A DNA stretch of 64,000 bases, taken from Zygnema cylindricum (lineage: Eukaryota > Streptophyta > Zygnematophyceae > Zygnematales > Zygnemataceae). Numbering within the stretch: position 1 is the first letter of the stretch; each line of letters starts with the position of its first letter. Below, piece by piece: positions 23,401-33,403 of the stretch. Location: assembly GCA_037447655.1 (NCBI GenBank), contig JBBHKE010000123.1:64001-128000 (forward strand), in the 5' to 3' direction. The position numbers were made by a program, and so were the translations under genes. Under the pieces are notes generated by a model. It had not been told where the DNA came from. It searched no databases and was given only the letters and a program-made list of their open reading frames with translations.

Positions 23401-26400
23401 TTTTTGTGGCTATTGTATCGTTAAGCTACATTTAAAGCTGATAATTATGGCTCCTCCATTTGAAATTCTTAACTTTCTTTACTATTTTTTGAGCGAGTAG
23501 GTAGAGGAGTAACTAGGTGCACATTTTTTTTTGGGTCAAAACTTTAGAGGGAAGCAAAGATGCCGGAGAAATTCTGGAAGGCATAAAACAGATGCAAATG
23601 TGATGCCCCAATTTTTGATAGAAATGGTCGATCCGACTTTACTTTGTTGATGTGATTGGTTTTTTGCAGACGCCTCTCTCAAAACAACCTAACAGGTCCA
23701 ATTCCCTCTGGTATTATGAATTTGACAAGACTCCAAGAGTTGTAAGTATTACAATTATACTTATATCCTCCATTTTTGTTTAAGTGGAGGTAGTACACGT
23801 ATGTCCTCTTTATTTGTTAAAGCATCCTTGATTTATGCCTGGCTTCAACAATGATGGGTTGCATGCTCTTATGGCTTTTGTACTATCAGCTTTTGATTGA
23901 CGTCTATTTATGTGCTTCATGGAAGATGGCAGCGTTTAATCCTACAAATGAATGTTTCAGGTATCTGGACGAAAACAGTTTTAGTGGTCCTCTACCTGCA
24001 AATATAGGCAGCCTAAGCAGGTTGCAAGTACTGTAAGTTGATCCACATTCCACCAAGTTTTTCTAATTAACTACGAAAGTAACGAGACTGTTGAGCTTAT
24101 TGCATACCAGAGAAGGACTCAATTGCTTGGTTATTTATCGTTTCATGCAATATGCCAATTATGCTGCAGAGATATGTCCTCTAACAAGTGGATGGGCGCA
24201 ATGCCTACAAGTTTTTCCAATCTTAAAAAACTTGAAGAGTTGTAAGTCACATCTCTTTCTTTCGCCATTTTTTGCTTTTAAGACACGAAGGTTGCTAACG
24301 ACACGATGGCATCAAAAACTTAATCACAAGCATAAAACTCGCAACAATCGTTGTAAACTTTAGATGTTTCGAATACCTGCATCATGAAAAGTACAATTGC
24401 AAACTATTTGTTTTATCATTGTCTTGCAAATTTTAGAAGGCATTAAAAAGAACAAAAACAAAAAGAAATGGTTTAAAATTTAGATTTGGTCTATTCTCCA
24501 ACGTTTTTCGACATTCTGAAAATGAGGCAATTTTGACAATTTTCAATAATTACTTTCTCCAAAAGTAGAATACTGTTGTTTTTTCTATCTTTCATTTGAA
24601 AATCGAGTGACGTGGATAATGGTACATAGTTTACAAAATGTTGTGAATTAGGGTCAAATTTGATCCTCCATGGATGGCATACCTAGGCTATCTAGTCTTA
24701 AATTGCAGTAGTTGAGTATTTATAGACTCCTGATTTTGTGCGGCAAAGGTCACAAACGAGGAGAACAATAACTACATTTGTTACATTTTTGGTGGGTGTT
24801 GCAGGTATTTGCAAAACAATTTTCTCACTGGCAGTTTTATTCTTGGAATTCAAGCTTTGACAGAATTCAAAGTTGATGTTAGCAACAATTTTTTCTCATC
24901 AACGAGCGTCATTGTGAATAGCAATCCAACTTGTATCTTTGTTAAAAATAATTGTTTTGACATTGCCGATGCTTGTGGTGACTCAAGACCTCCACGGAGA
25001 CTTGTATCTGATTGTGAGAGGTTTTGCAATGTATCACAACCCAGGGGAGCTTGTGGAGGTCATGGCTACTGTACTGGTTTGAATTTGCCATGCACTTGTG
25101 ACCTAGGGTATACCACGAGTGAAAACATTGCCACTTGTACATTTGGTAAGTAGCTTTACTGTAGCACATGACCCTTCCCTATTGGTGACATATGGCGCAA
25201 TTTTCAGTTGTACACGTTATTATGAATTTCTATTTTATGTCAACCACACGTTAGGGAGCAGACAGAGGTTCGCATTAGAAAAGTATTAATTTTAAAAACG
25301 GTAAATAAATGATTAAACGATCAGATATTCTAAATAAAATTGTAAGGTCGATATTTTGTCGATTAGTACTCGACTAACCCGTTTCATTAATGTTTAAACA
25401 TATTTTCACTTTGAATTTGCAGAGGGTCGTGGTCTAGGGCTCACAAGTCTTGAAGGAGAAAAACCTAAAAATCTGAACAAATACTTCCGTTATGTGAGCT
25501 TGGGATACATACACCCAGACGATGACAACAAACCGTCGTGGATGGTGGCGACCAGCTGGAACTGGGTGAAGCGACGAGCCGTGGCATCAATCAAAGACCA
25601 AAAAAATTGCAGTATGTCAAAGACCATTTCAGCATGGTCTCTTGCATAGTAAGGAAGTCTATGGAACTTGGAATCATCCTTGCTACTACGCACGTCATAA
25701 CATTACTATCATTTAGTCAGGTTACGATCCAAGCCGGGGATATTCATTGAGTTGAATCAAAGAAATTCGCCGTGATTAGGAAACATATGTTCTAAGGCGA
25801 CTTAAGTGTAAACTTTTAGAAACACTGCCCTTAATCATCCTTGTAACTGTCACCTAAAAATGGACAATTGTACAGACGCATCAGGTCCCAAATACAATAT
25901 TTTTTGTTGCTAAAGGACTTTTTTCCATTTTCATTGTTCCTAATTATAAAAGACTTTTAACTAGTGCTACAAGTATGACACCTTTCATCATTTGTAATAT
26001 CAACAACTATTTATATCTAATTCACATTTTTAGACAATAAGAAGATGTTAAACCATATAGTTTCAACTCCTTTTTGATAGGAAAAATATTATCGATGTTT
26101 ATGGCTCTTCCAGGCACTTGTTGGGTCTTCGCATCCACTTCAGCTATTGAAACTGCCTTGTACATTACGAGTGCGGGAAGTTTAGATGTTCCTATTATTG
26201 CAGAGGAGCAAATCTTGAAGTGCTCCACGTTGGCCCGTGACTGCTCTGTCGGTGGATGGCCAACAGAGGCCCTTGACTATGCCTCTGAAAATCTTCTTAT
26301 GTTGACTTCCGACTATAATCCAAACACTTGCTCGGGAGGACAAGTAATTTTCTTAGCACACATGTTTCAGAATAATAAGAAATTAAAAATCAAACAAAAA

Positions 26401-26709
26401 AAAATGTTCACATTATGTCTTATGACATAAATATAAGGGCGTGCTGCATGAAAAAATTATTTGTTGAAGCCCATAGGAGAATTAATGCTCCCTTTTCAAT
26501 TTAAACTGGAGATCTTAAGGATGTCGGTTCGATCAGTTTAACCCGGTAGTACTTGGAATGTGCAGACAAGCAACCTGTGGACCGTATCATCATTTGAGAG
26601 GGTCCAACTGAATGGCTGGCTGGGATTGCTTTTGGCTCTCCAACAACAAACAGCAATTGTGAGCTTAGAAGCAAGTGGAAGCACCTTTCTGAATTATGAT
26701 CCCAAAATG
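20416..26709 (+). CDS. Gene C: LRR-EGF-papain (C1A) fusion protein, 5' and 3' ends missing
   Basis: Exons: 20416-20568 (LRR N-cap, with WEYLSDVCQWKQVTC), then six single-LRR exons of exactly 72 nt at 21476-21547, 21803-21874, 23131-23202, 23670-23741, 23961-24032 and 24170-24241, all phase 2. Next, 24805-25145 carries a seventh LRR, cap and EGF-like Cys cluster (FCNVSQPRGACGGHGYC). Peptidase exons are 25423-25612, 26114-26343 and 26566-26709. Every junction is GT/AG and phases agree, giving one open product. LRRs follow the plant consensus (NQLSGGIPASFKNLTSLQVL). The signal-peptide exon was not found; an in-frame stop at 20411 shows that the first listed exon needs an upstream donor. The last exon ends in phase 0. 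Its paralogues A and D share the LRR-EGF part. Probably extracellular. Whether it is functional is uncertain because the peptidase is incomplete in this window. Confidence 0.85.
20569..24804 (+). other. Introns between the LRR exons of gene C
   Basis: Introns range from about 137 bp to 1.26 kb. They are AT-rich, start GTATGT, GTAAGT, GTGAGT or GTAAGA and end in pyrimidine-tract plus AG. Unlike the introns of A and D they lack purine-rich arrays. No additional LRR exon was found in 20569-21475 or 21875-23130. Confidence 0.6.
25423..26709 (+). CDS. Peptidase half-domain of gene C (family C1A, papain-like)
   Basis: Three exons encode the N-terminal part of a papain fold. SWNWVKRRAVASIKDQKNC matches the mature start (DWR..gaVt.vkdQg.C). 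The exon-split CSTCWVFA matches CGSCWAFS, so the oxyanion Gln and nucleophilic Cys (codon 26119-26121) are present. EEQILKC and DCSVGGWPTEALDYA match the EQ.L.DC and GGxxxxAL regions. TAIVSLEASGSTFLNYDP matches the PVSVALxAxGxxFxxY strand. No inhibitor-type propeptide (I29) lies between the EGF module and the mature domain. The exons for the active-site His and Asn are not recognisable between 26710 and 33403. The gene may be truncated, or these exons may be lost or very diverged. Confidence 0.82.
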
Positions 26710-28537
26710 GTAAGTCCCGTATAAAGTTGGTTGGTCAAAAGCAGTAAAATGTTGTGGATGTCAAAAATCTGTTCATACTCTTGAACTAAAAATCAGGTTT
26801 TCCAAGGATTATTAGTCATGTGTTCCCCTGGATATTATATATCTTATCGTTCTCGGTAGCCGAACAAAAACATCCGAGCAAGAGCATCCTTTATCCTTTT
26901 CCAAGTGCTTTCTTTCCCTTCTAAGATCAATCCATATTTAACGTCTAAAATTCAATACTAGGTCAACAATCAAACACGATGAACTTAACAAAATGGCCAT
27001 AAGCAACACGGTATCCTATTGTTAAAAAAATAGAAAATTGTTTGGCTTAACATTCCTTTAGAAACAGGATTTTATTATTGACTCAAAGCTCAACAAAAGT
27101 GTTCACAGTTTGGGTCATGAAAGTGTCAAAATGCCAATAATTCTAAAGGTATAGTATAGTTGCATTTTGATGAAAAAATTTATACCCATTGACAATTGAA
27201 AAGAGAATCCGATTTTTTATTTGTTCGAGGAATGACGATATGGTGAGAAATTTTAATTCCTGTTTCTCTCTCTTCCTCTCTATCTTCTCCTCCCTCTCCC
27301 TCTCCTTGTTCTCCCGCCCACTCTCCCTCTCCCTCTCACTCTCCTTCCCTCGCTCCCGCTCCCTCTCCAACGCCATCTCCCTCTATCTCTCTCTCCCTTT
27401 CCCTCTTCTTCGCCCTCTCCCTTTTAATTTCCTCTACCCACCCTCTCTCACCTGCTCCCTCTTGCTCTCTCTCTCCCGCTCTTGTTATCCCTCTCCCTAT
27501 CCCTCGCCTTCTCATTCTTTTTAACCATCCCACTCTCCTCTCCCAATTCCCCCCCCTCGACAACCCTCTCTCCCTTCCTCTCTCGCCACCTCCGTCTCTC
27601 TCCCTCTCCCTCTTCCTCCCTCTCACCCTCTCTCGCTTGCTTTCCCTCTCTCTCCCTCTCTCACTATCCATGTCTCTCTCCTCTCATTCTCCTCTCCCTC
27701 TCTCTGTGTATCGCACTCTTCTTACCCTCTTGCTCTCCCTCTCCCTCCAATCTCTCCCCCGTCTCTCACTCTCCCTCTCTCTTTCTCTCTCTCTGTCTCC
27801 CTCCACCCTCTCCCTCACTCACTCCTCTCCCTCTCCTCTCCATCTCCCTCTCCCTCCTGTGCTTTATTCTCGGTTTGCGATTTCTCTTTCTTACGCACTT
27901 TATAAGGTTTGTGTCAGTGGATTTTATTTTTGGTTCTCAGTGATGTAATTTCTCTAATAGACGTCAAAGTCAATTTTCTACATTATTTGAAGGGAAGGTC
28001 TAGAGGAAAAGGATTGCTTTAGATGTTTTATGTGCTGTTTGAAGTTCAAATTTGTTGAGATAGTATTTGTAGCATTACATTCCCCATCACTATTTTGGTT
28101 AATAAGTGTAATTCAAGTACATGTTTTTCTTGGCTCAAATTTATAATCTACTCTTAATAACACTATTTAGTTATCATTATAACTCTAATTCAAGTGCATG
28201 TATTTTTTGGCCCGAAATCATAATCTACAGTTGATAACCCTATTTAGTTAAGTGGCTCATAATGAGCCACATTACAAAACACAATTTACTGATGAAGTGT
28301 TATCATACTATTATGTTATCTTTACTGTTATCATACTCGTGACTCACTTTTTTCTGAAAGCAATGGCCGGTGTTGCCTCTCGTAGTCTTGACACTTTCTG
28401 ATCGTAAAAGAAACAAGATACTCATTGTACTCATCGTGTTTTTCTTTGTTGTTGTCATTGTTATTTTTGCTATTGTTTTTGTTTCTGTTTTGATTTTTTG
28501 TTTTGATATTTTGTTTTTATTTTTGTATTTGAACCAG
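26710..28537. other. Gap between peptidase exons and gene B
   Basis: I searched for exons carrying the papain His or Asn motifs and found none. The first 550 bp are AT-rich with no open frame of note. A homopyrimidine block occupies 27262-27862. After it come AT-rich sequence and a T-rich stretch (28435-28530) that could be the polypyrimidine tract before the gene B exon at 28538. Confidence 0.5.
27262..27862. repeat. Homopyrimidine block, copy 1
   Basis: The + strand is almost entirely C/T (CTCTCCCTCTC type) for about 600 bp. From about 27345 it aligns, with few differences, to 30622-31150, including unusual landmarks such as TTTTTAACCATCCCACTCTC and CTCGACAACCCTCTCTCCC. It gives long but meaningless Ser/Leu/Pro frames. 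Confidence 0.85.
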
Positions 28538-30547
28538 TCTTTCTTGGAATTCCGGTCGGCTATTAGAGCTGTTAAGAAGAAGGAGAAGGAGAAGGAAAAG
28601 GAGAAGAAGAAGGAGAAGAAGAAGAAGGAGAAGAAGAAGAAGAATAAGAAGAAGATAGGAGAAGACGAAGACGAAGACGAAGAAGAAGAAAAAGAAGAAG
28701 AAGAAGAAGAAGAAGAAGTCGAAGGAGAAGAAGAAGAAGACATAGAAGAAGAGAAAGAGGAAGAGGAAGCGGAAGAGGAAGAGATTGAGGAGAAAGAGAT
28801 ATTTGAAAGGTCTTCTGTTACATCTTGTCATGATGAAGCTTTTGAAGCTGGTCTAGTGGTGAGTGTTTATGTTCAAAATTTGTTGTCAGAAAAGTATGAT
28901 TTGCTGGGGAACAAAGGGGGAAACATGTTAGAGGAGGAGGAGGAGGAGGAGGAGGAGGAGGGAAAGGAGGAAGAGGAGGGCAACGTGGGTGGAGCTATAG
29001 GCGACGTGACAGAAGTGGAGGGTGAAGGAGAAGGAGAAAAAGGTGTAGCAAAGGGAGCTGGAGGAGAGGGAGAGAGTGCTCCCTTGGATAAACAACAAGA
29101 GAGAGTAGGAGGAGAGGGAGAGAAAGTGGGAGGAGAGAGAGTGGGAGGAGAGGGAGAGAGAGCTCCTTTGGATAAAGAAGGGAGGAGAGGCTCGAGAAGT
29201 TTCCGAGAGTGGAAGGAGTCTGTGGGAGACAAAGCAGCGACTGCTGTGTGGGTTTTGTTAGGGCGAGTATTGGAAGAAGAAAAGAATCTCCCAAAAGATC
29301 GTGAGTAGGTTTTGAAACAGTTTTTATTTTTTGTTTTTCTTTTTCGTTTTTTTTTTTTTATCCTGCGTTTCCTTGCGATTTTGTTTTTCTTTCTTTTGTT
29401 TTCTTTATCTTCTTTCGTTTTCTTTCGCTTTCTTTGCTCTCCGTTTTTCTCCTTTTGTCTTTTTTTGTCTTCTTTTCTCTCTCCTCTCCTCTCCTCTCCT
29501 CTTCTCTTCTCTCCACTCCTCCCCTCCCCTCCATGCGTTTAGGAGGGATTTCTATGTGTGCGAAAAGTAAAATATTCCGTAAATCACTATTCCGTTAAGA
29601 AATGATTAGTAATGAGGACTGATTTAGCATTTATAGTTTGTTTTTCGAGTCCAAATGACATGGACTGTTATGAATCGCAAAAAAGAAATTAGCGTCAAGA
29701 AAAAAACAGTTAGTATAGATAACACTACTTCGTTTTTATTGGGCGAAAAAAAACGGGGACGGGGTAGTATGATTAAGGCTAATAGCGGTTCACGTCTACA
29801 GTTAGGTTGCAGTTACCGTTCCCGTTCCAGTTCCAGCTCCAGTTCCAGTTAACAGTTCCAGCTATAGTTACAGTTCCCGTTCCAGTTATAGTTCCAGTTA
29901 CAGTCATGGTAACAGTTACAGTTACAGTTATAGTTATATTTTAAGTTACAGTTCCATTTATAGTCATAGTTACTGTTCCAGTTTCAGTTATAGTTACAGT
30001 TAGTTACATTTCCAGTTCCAGTTATAGTTATAGTTCCAGTTACAGTTATTATAGTTACAGTTACAGTTACAGTTGCATATGAGATGTATGACTTAGTTTT
30101 TTGAGATATGAGATGTATGGTCCAGGAGTAGTGAAAAACGAAAAAAATGTGGGAACTGACTGAATGGAAATTTTAGTTTTGAAAAAATGAAACATTTTCC
30201 AGGTCTTCGGCGTAAGGCTAAAGGTGTTAAAAGGAAAAGGATTGAAGAATTATGTGACAACCTTCCATTTGTCTCCCAAAGGTTTGTTTTTTGGTTTGTT
30301 TTTTGGTTTGTTTTTTAGTTTGTCTTTTGGTTTGTATTTTAGTTTGTTTTTTGGTTTGTTTTGTTTCGTGAAAGATGAGCTTGGAATTTTGTTTTAAGGA
30401 AATGACTTTTTGTATGGGTATCAATAATGCTTCAATTTTTGCTTCATTTGGTCCTGTTATACGAAACTAACAACACGGTGGGACTTTTGGTGCTGCAGTG
30501 TTATTGCAAAAGCAAAACAAAGGTTTTCTCAACTTTAAACATTGTGT

Positions 30548-30606
<59 letters not shown>

Positions 30607-32117
30607 TTTATGTGTATCCCTTGCTCCCGCTCCCTCTCCAACGCCATCTCCCTCTATCTCTCTCTCCCTTTCCCTCTTCTTCGCCCTCTCCCTTTTAGTT
30701 TCCCTCTCCTCCTACCTCTCCCTCTACCCACCCTCACTCTCACCTGCTCCCTCTTGCTGTCTCTCTCCCGCTCTGCTCTCCCTCTCCCTATCCCTCGCAT
30801 TCTCATTCTTTTTAACCATCCCACTCTCCCCTCCCTATTCCCCCCCTCGACAACCCTCTCTCCCTTCCTCTCTCGCCACCTCCGTCTCTCTCCCTCTCCC
30901 TCTTCCTCACTCCCTCCCACCCTCTCTCGCTTGCTTTCACTCTATCTCCCTCTCTCTCTATCCATGTCTCTCTCCTCTCGTTCTCCTCTTCCTCTCTCTG
31001 TGTATCGCACTCTTCTTACCCTCTTGCTCTCCCTCTCCCTCCAATCTCCCCCCCCTCTCTCTCTCCCTCTATCTTTCTCTCTCTCTGTCTCCCTCCACCC
31101 TCTCCCTCACTCACTCCTCTCCCTCTCTCCATCTCCCTCTCCCTCTCCCACTTTCTCTCCTTCTCTCTTTGTTTCTCCCTCTCACCCCCTTTGCCCTTCT
31201 TCTCCCTGTTTCCCTATATCATCCTCTGCCCCTCCTCTCTCCTCTTCTCTCCACCTCTGCCCTACTCTCCATCCCTACCACTCTCTTCCGTTTTGCCTCT
31301 CTCCCCCTCCCTCTCCCTATTCGTCCCCCTCTCGCTCTTCTTCTCCCTCACCCTCTTCCCACCCTCTCAGTCTCCTTCCTCTCCCTGTCTATGTGCCTCT
31401 CCCTCTCCCCCTTCCTTTCCCTCTCCCTCCCTCTCCCTCTCCCTCTCCCTCTCCCTCTTCCTCTCCATCTCCCCCTCTATCTCCCTCTCCCTCTTCCTCT
31501 CCCTGTCCGTCTCCCTCTCCGTCTCCATCTCCGTCTCCCTCTCCGTCTTCTCTCTCTCTCCCTGTCCCTCTCCCTCTCCTTGCAGTTAGCCCTCTTGCTC
31601 TCCTTCCTCTCTCTCCCTCTCCTTCTCCTTTTCCCTCTTCCCCTCCCTTTTTCTCTCGCTCCATCTCCCTCTCCCACTCCCTTTCCCTTTCTTTCTCCCT
31701 CTCTTTCTCCCTCGTTCTCTCCTCCATCCTCGTCACCCTCTCCCTCTCTCTCCTTCTCCATCTTCTCTCCCTCCCTTTCCCTCCCCTCCCTCCCTACCAG
31801 CCTCAAAAAAGTGAAGGAGGTATGATTCCTTTGCAGTTTATCTTCTTGTATTTGTGATTGAGAGAAACCTCTCTTGTTGTTTGACCATTGGGGAGGCTGT
31901 CTTCTTTCCATCCATCAAACCTACCCCTCAAGTACACTGCCCAAATCGGTTTCCCTTGGTTTTACCAAAGAGCAACCCTTCTCAAATTGTTGGCCCTTAA
32001 TTGCGCTATGTAGCTAAGCCACACTATAGGCGGCCCAAGGGAGTTTTTTGCTCAGTTCATCTATTCCCTTCGTCTTTTGTCCCACAAATACAGGAGGTAT
32101 TCAAAATTGCGAAATGA
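28538..32117 (+). CDS. Gene B: unrecognised Lys/Glu-rich protein, five chained exons
   Basis: Exons 28538-29300, 30203-30281, 30499-30522, 31801-31819 and 32094-32117 join in phases 1, 0 of AG, AG, 0 with GTGAGT, GTTTGT, GTTTTC and GTATGA donors and AG acceptors. They give one open frame ending in TGA. The first exon has a K/E repeat tract, then SSVTSCHDEAFEAGLVVSVY, acidic and Gly-rich low-complexity, and KAATAVWVLLGRVLEEEKNL. The joined C-terminus reads KRKRIEELCDNLPFVSQ, then SVIAKAKQ, SLKKVKE, EVFKIAK. The tiny exons and phase agreement argue for a real gene. The 5' end is unknown (no suitable ATG), and a good alternative donor (GTG|GTGAGT) at about 28858 could shorten exon 1. No domain recognised; the charged tracts suggest a nuclear or nucleic-acid-associated protein, but this is a guess. 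Confidence 0.45.
29813..30075. repeat. Hexamer/dodecamer repeat (GTTACA/GTTCCA) in intron 1 of gene B
   Basis: About 260 bp consist of six-base units alternating GTTACA, GTTCCA, GTTATA and GTTCCC in irregular order. Downstream at 30283-30362 a separate 12-bp repeat (TTTGTTTTTTGG) begins right at the intron 2 donor. Confidence 0.8.
30525..31800. repeat. Homopyrimidine block, copy 2, forming an intron of gene B
   Basis: A 50-bp (TC)n run at 30552-30602 is followed by about 1.2 kb of C/T-rich + strand ending CTACCAG directly before the 19-nt exon. So this block acts as an intron with a huge pyrimidine tract. The part 30622-31150 duplicates 27345-27850. The purine-rich opposite strand could form triplex DNA with itself. 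Confidence 0.8.
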
Positions 32118-32551
32118 ATCTTTTTGCATGTAAAACCGAAATTTTATGTTCCAAATTTCTAGCTATAATACTAAGCCCCGTTGGTCTGCATCCTCAAACG
32201 ACTTCGGAATTTTCCCTTACAAGTGATTTTACAAACTCTGTCGATTTTTGGCTCTTTTCCAGCTCAATTGTGACAACTATCTTTCTACGGATGGAAGTAA
32301 ATCGAAGCCGCATAAATACAAATGATCGGACGGCCACAATTGCAGCCGCCATCCGCAATAAACTTTCGGCGGCCTTTAAGGATAGCGTCACGGGACGCCA
32401 CGTGGCACCATACTATTGGATATTGGAGAAGATGGGAGGAGGAACCATAGCTCCCGTTTTGACAGGCGTCACTTTGAAAGCCATGTTGTACAATGGTCGT
32501 ACTATAAGTACATCGCCTAGTGTACCTTCTTGCACTATATAGTGTTTCTAT
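32114..32551 (+). CDS. Possible exon or small ORF, unrecognised
   Basis: An open frame of about 145 codons starts at ATG 32114 (overlapping the gene B stop) and ends TAG. Its better part begins after a possible acceptor at 32254 and reads VTTIFLRMEVN, then TATIAAAIRNKLSAAFKDSV. This has a balanced, protein-like composition and locally higher GC than its surroundings. It could be an upstream exon of the LysM gene or of a matrix-type domain. No clear donor is visible. Low confidence. Confidence 0.25.
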
Positions 32552-33403
32552 TAGACTAGGGTTTAGTAGTAGGCAGTCGTAAGTAGGCAGACCAAGACTT
32601 AGTGAAATTTAGGTACCTCTCTCTAAGAGAGCTTGTAACTATAAAGGTCACCTTTGACCAGCCATAACTTACTGCTCAGGAGAGCAAATTCAGTGATTCT
32701 TTTTGCATTTGACTCAGGGGAGTCTTGTCCTCACAGGGGTGAGAGTAGTCAAAATATTTGTGTGCCTGGGCGGCACTTATTTAGCGGGAAAGTAGAAGGG
32801 GCAAATATTATCCTAGAGGCTTTACATAGGCTGCTCATTCTCTAGGTCAATGGAGACCACAGAATTGCAGGTCCCAATGTTAAAGCTAGTAAATGTTGAT
32901 TGGTATCTAGCCCATGTTTTGCACCCCTCTAGGAGCATGTTTCACCTTTATTCGTTCACTTTTTACTCTATCCTCACAACTTATGAGTTTTCTTTCACTC
33001 GCTATGTCGTTTTTTTTTTTTTTTTAGTTCATTCACTATTTTATTCATTCACTTAGTATCACTCCGATAGGAAAAATTAATTCTGAGCATTTTTTAGGAT
33101 GAGCAGAACCCTACATAGATGTATGTGGTTACAGTTGGTTGTCTGTCCATAAAGCGTAAACTGATTAAAAATGTAGACAGGAAAAATTGTTTTTTCATGA
33201 AATCATGTTTATTTCCGTTTCACGTTTGTCTTTCACCTCACCTGTTGTTTCATGCACATGTGCATGCGAAAAAACTTTCTTTTAAAATAATTGTAGTTGA
33301 TTGACATGCGCTCATGGAATGAGCGCACTCTAAATGTACAGTGTTGAACACTACAAGCATTCCGTTCAGTTTATGTAATTGCATTGTTTTTCGGAAATTG
33401 TAG

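Noticed and set aside
27143-27948. Ser/Leu-rich + frames and Arg/Glu-rich - frames
   Set aside because: Produced by the homopyrimidine repeat copy 1. The same pattern is seen in copy 2, where it is intronic.
28370-28537. Hydrophobic N-terminal extension to the gene B exon (possible membrane segment)
   Set aside because: There is no ATG; the stretch is T-rich intron-like DNA ending in CCAG. A membrane anchor here would rest on composition alone.
30427-31857. 476- and 427-codon Ser/Leu/Pro-rich frames
   Set aside because: They follow entirely from C/T-only sequence, exist in two overlapping frames and contain no non-repetitive segment. The block behaves as an intron of gene B.
32390-32440. 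Papain Asn motif in YYWILEKMGGG
   Set aside because: The resemblance to YWIxKNSWG is slight, the Asn is absent, and surrounding residues do not match the C1A C-terminal half.
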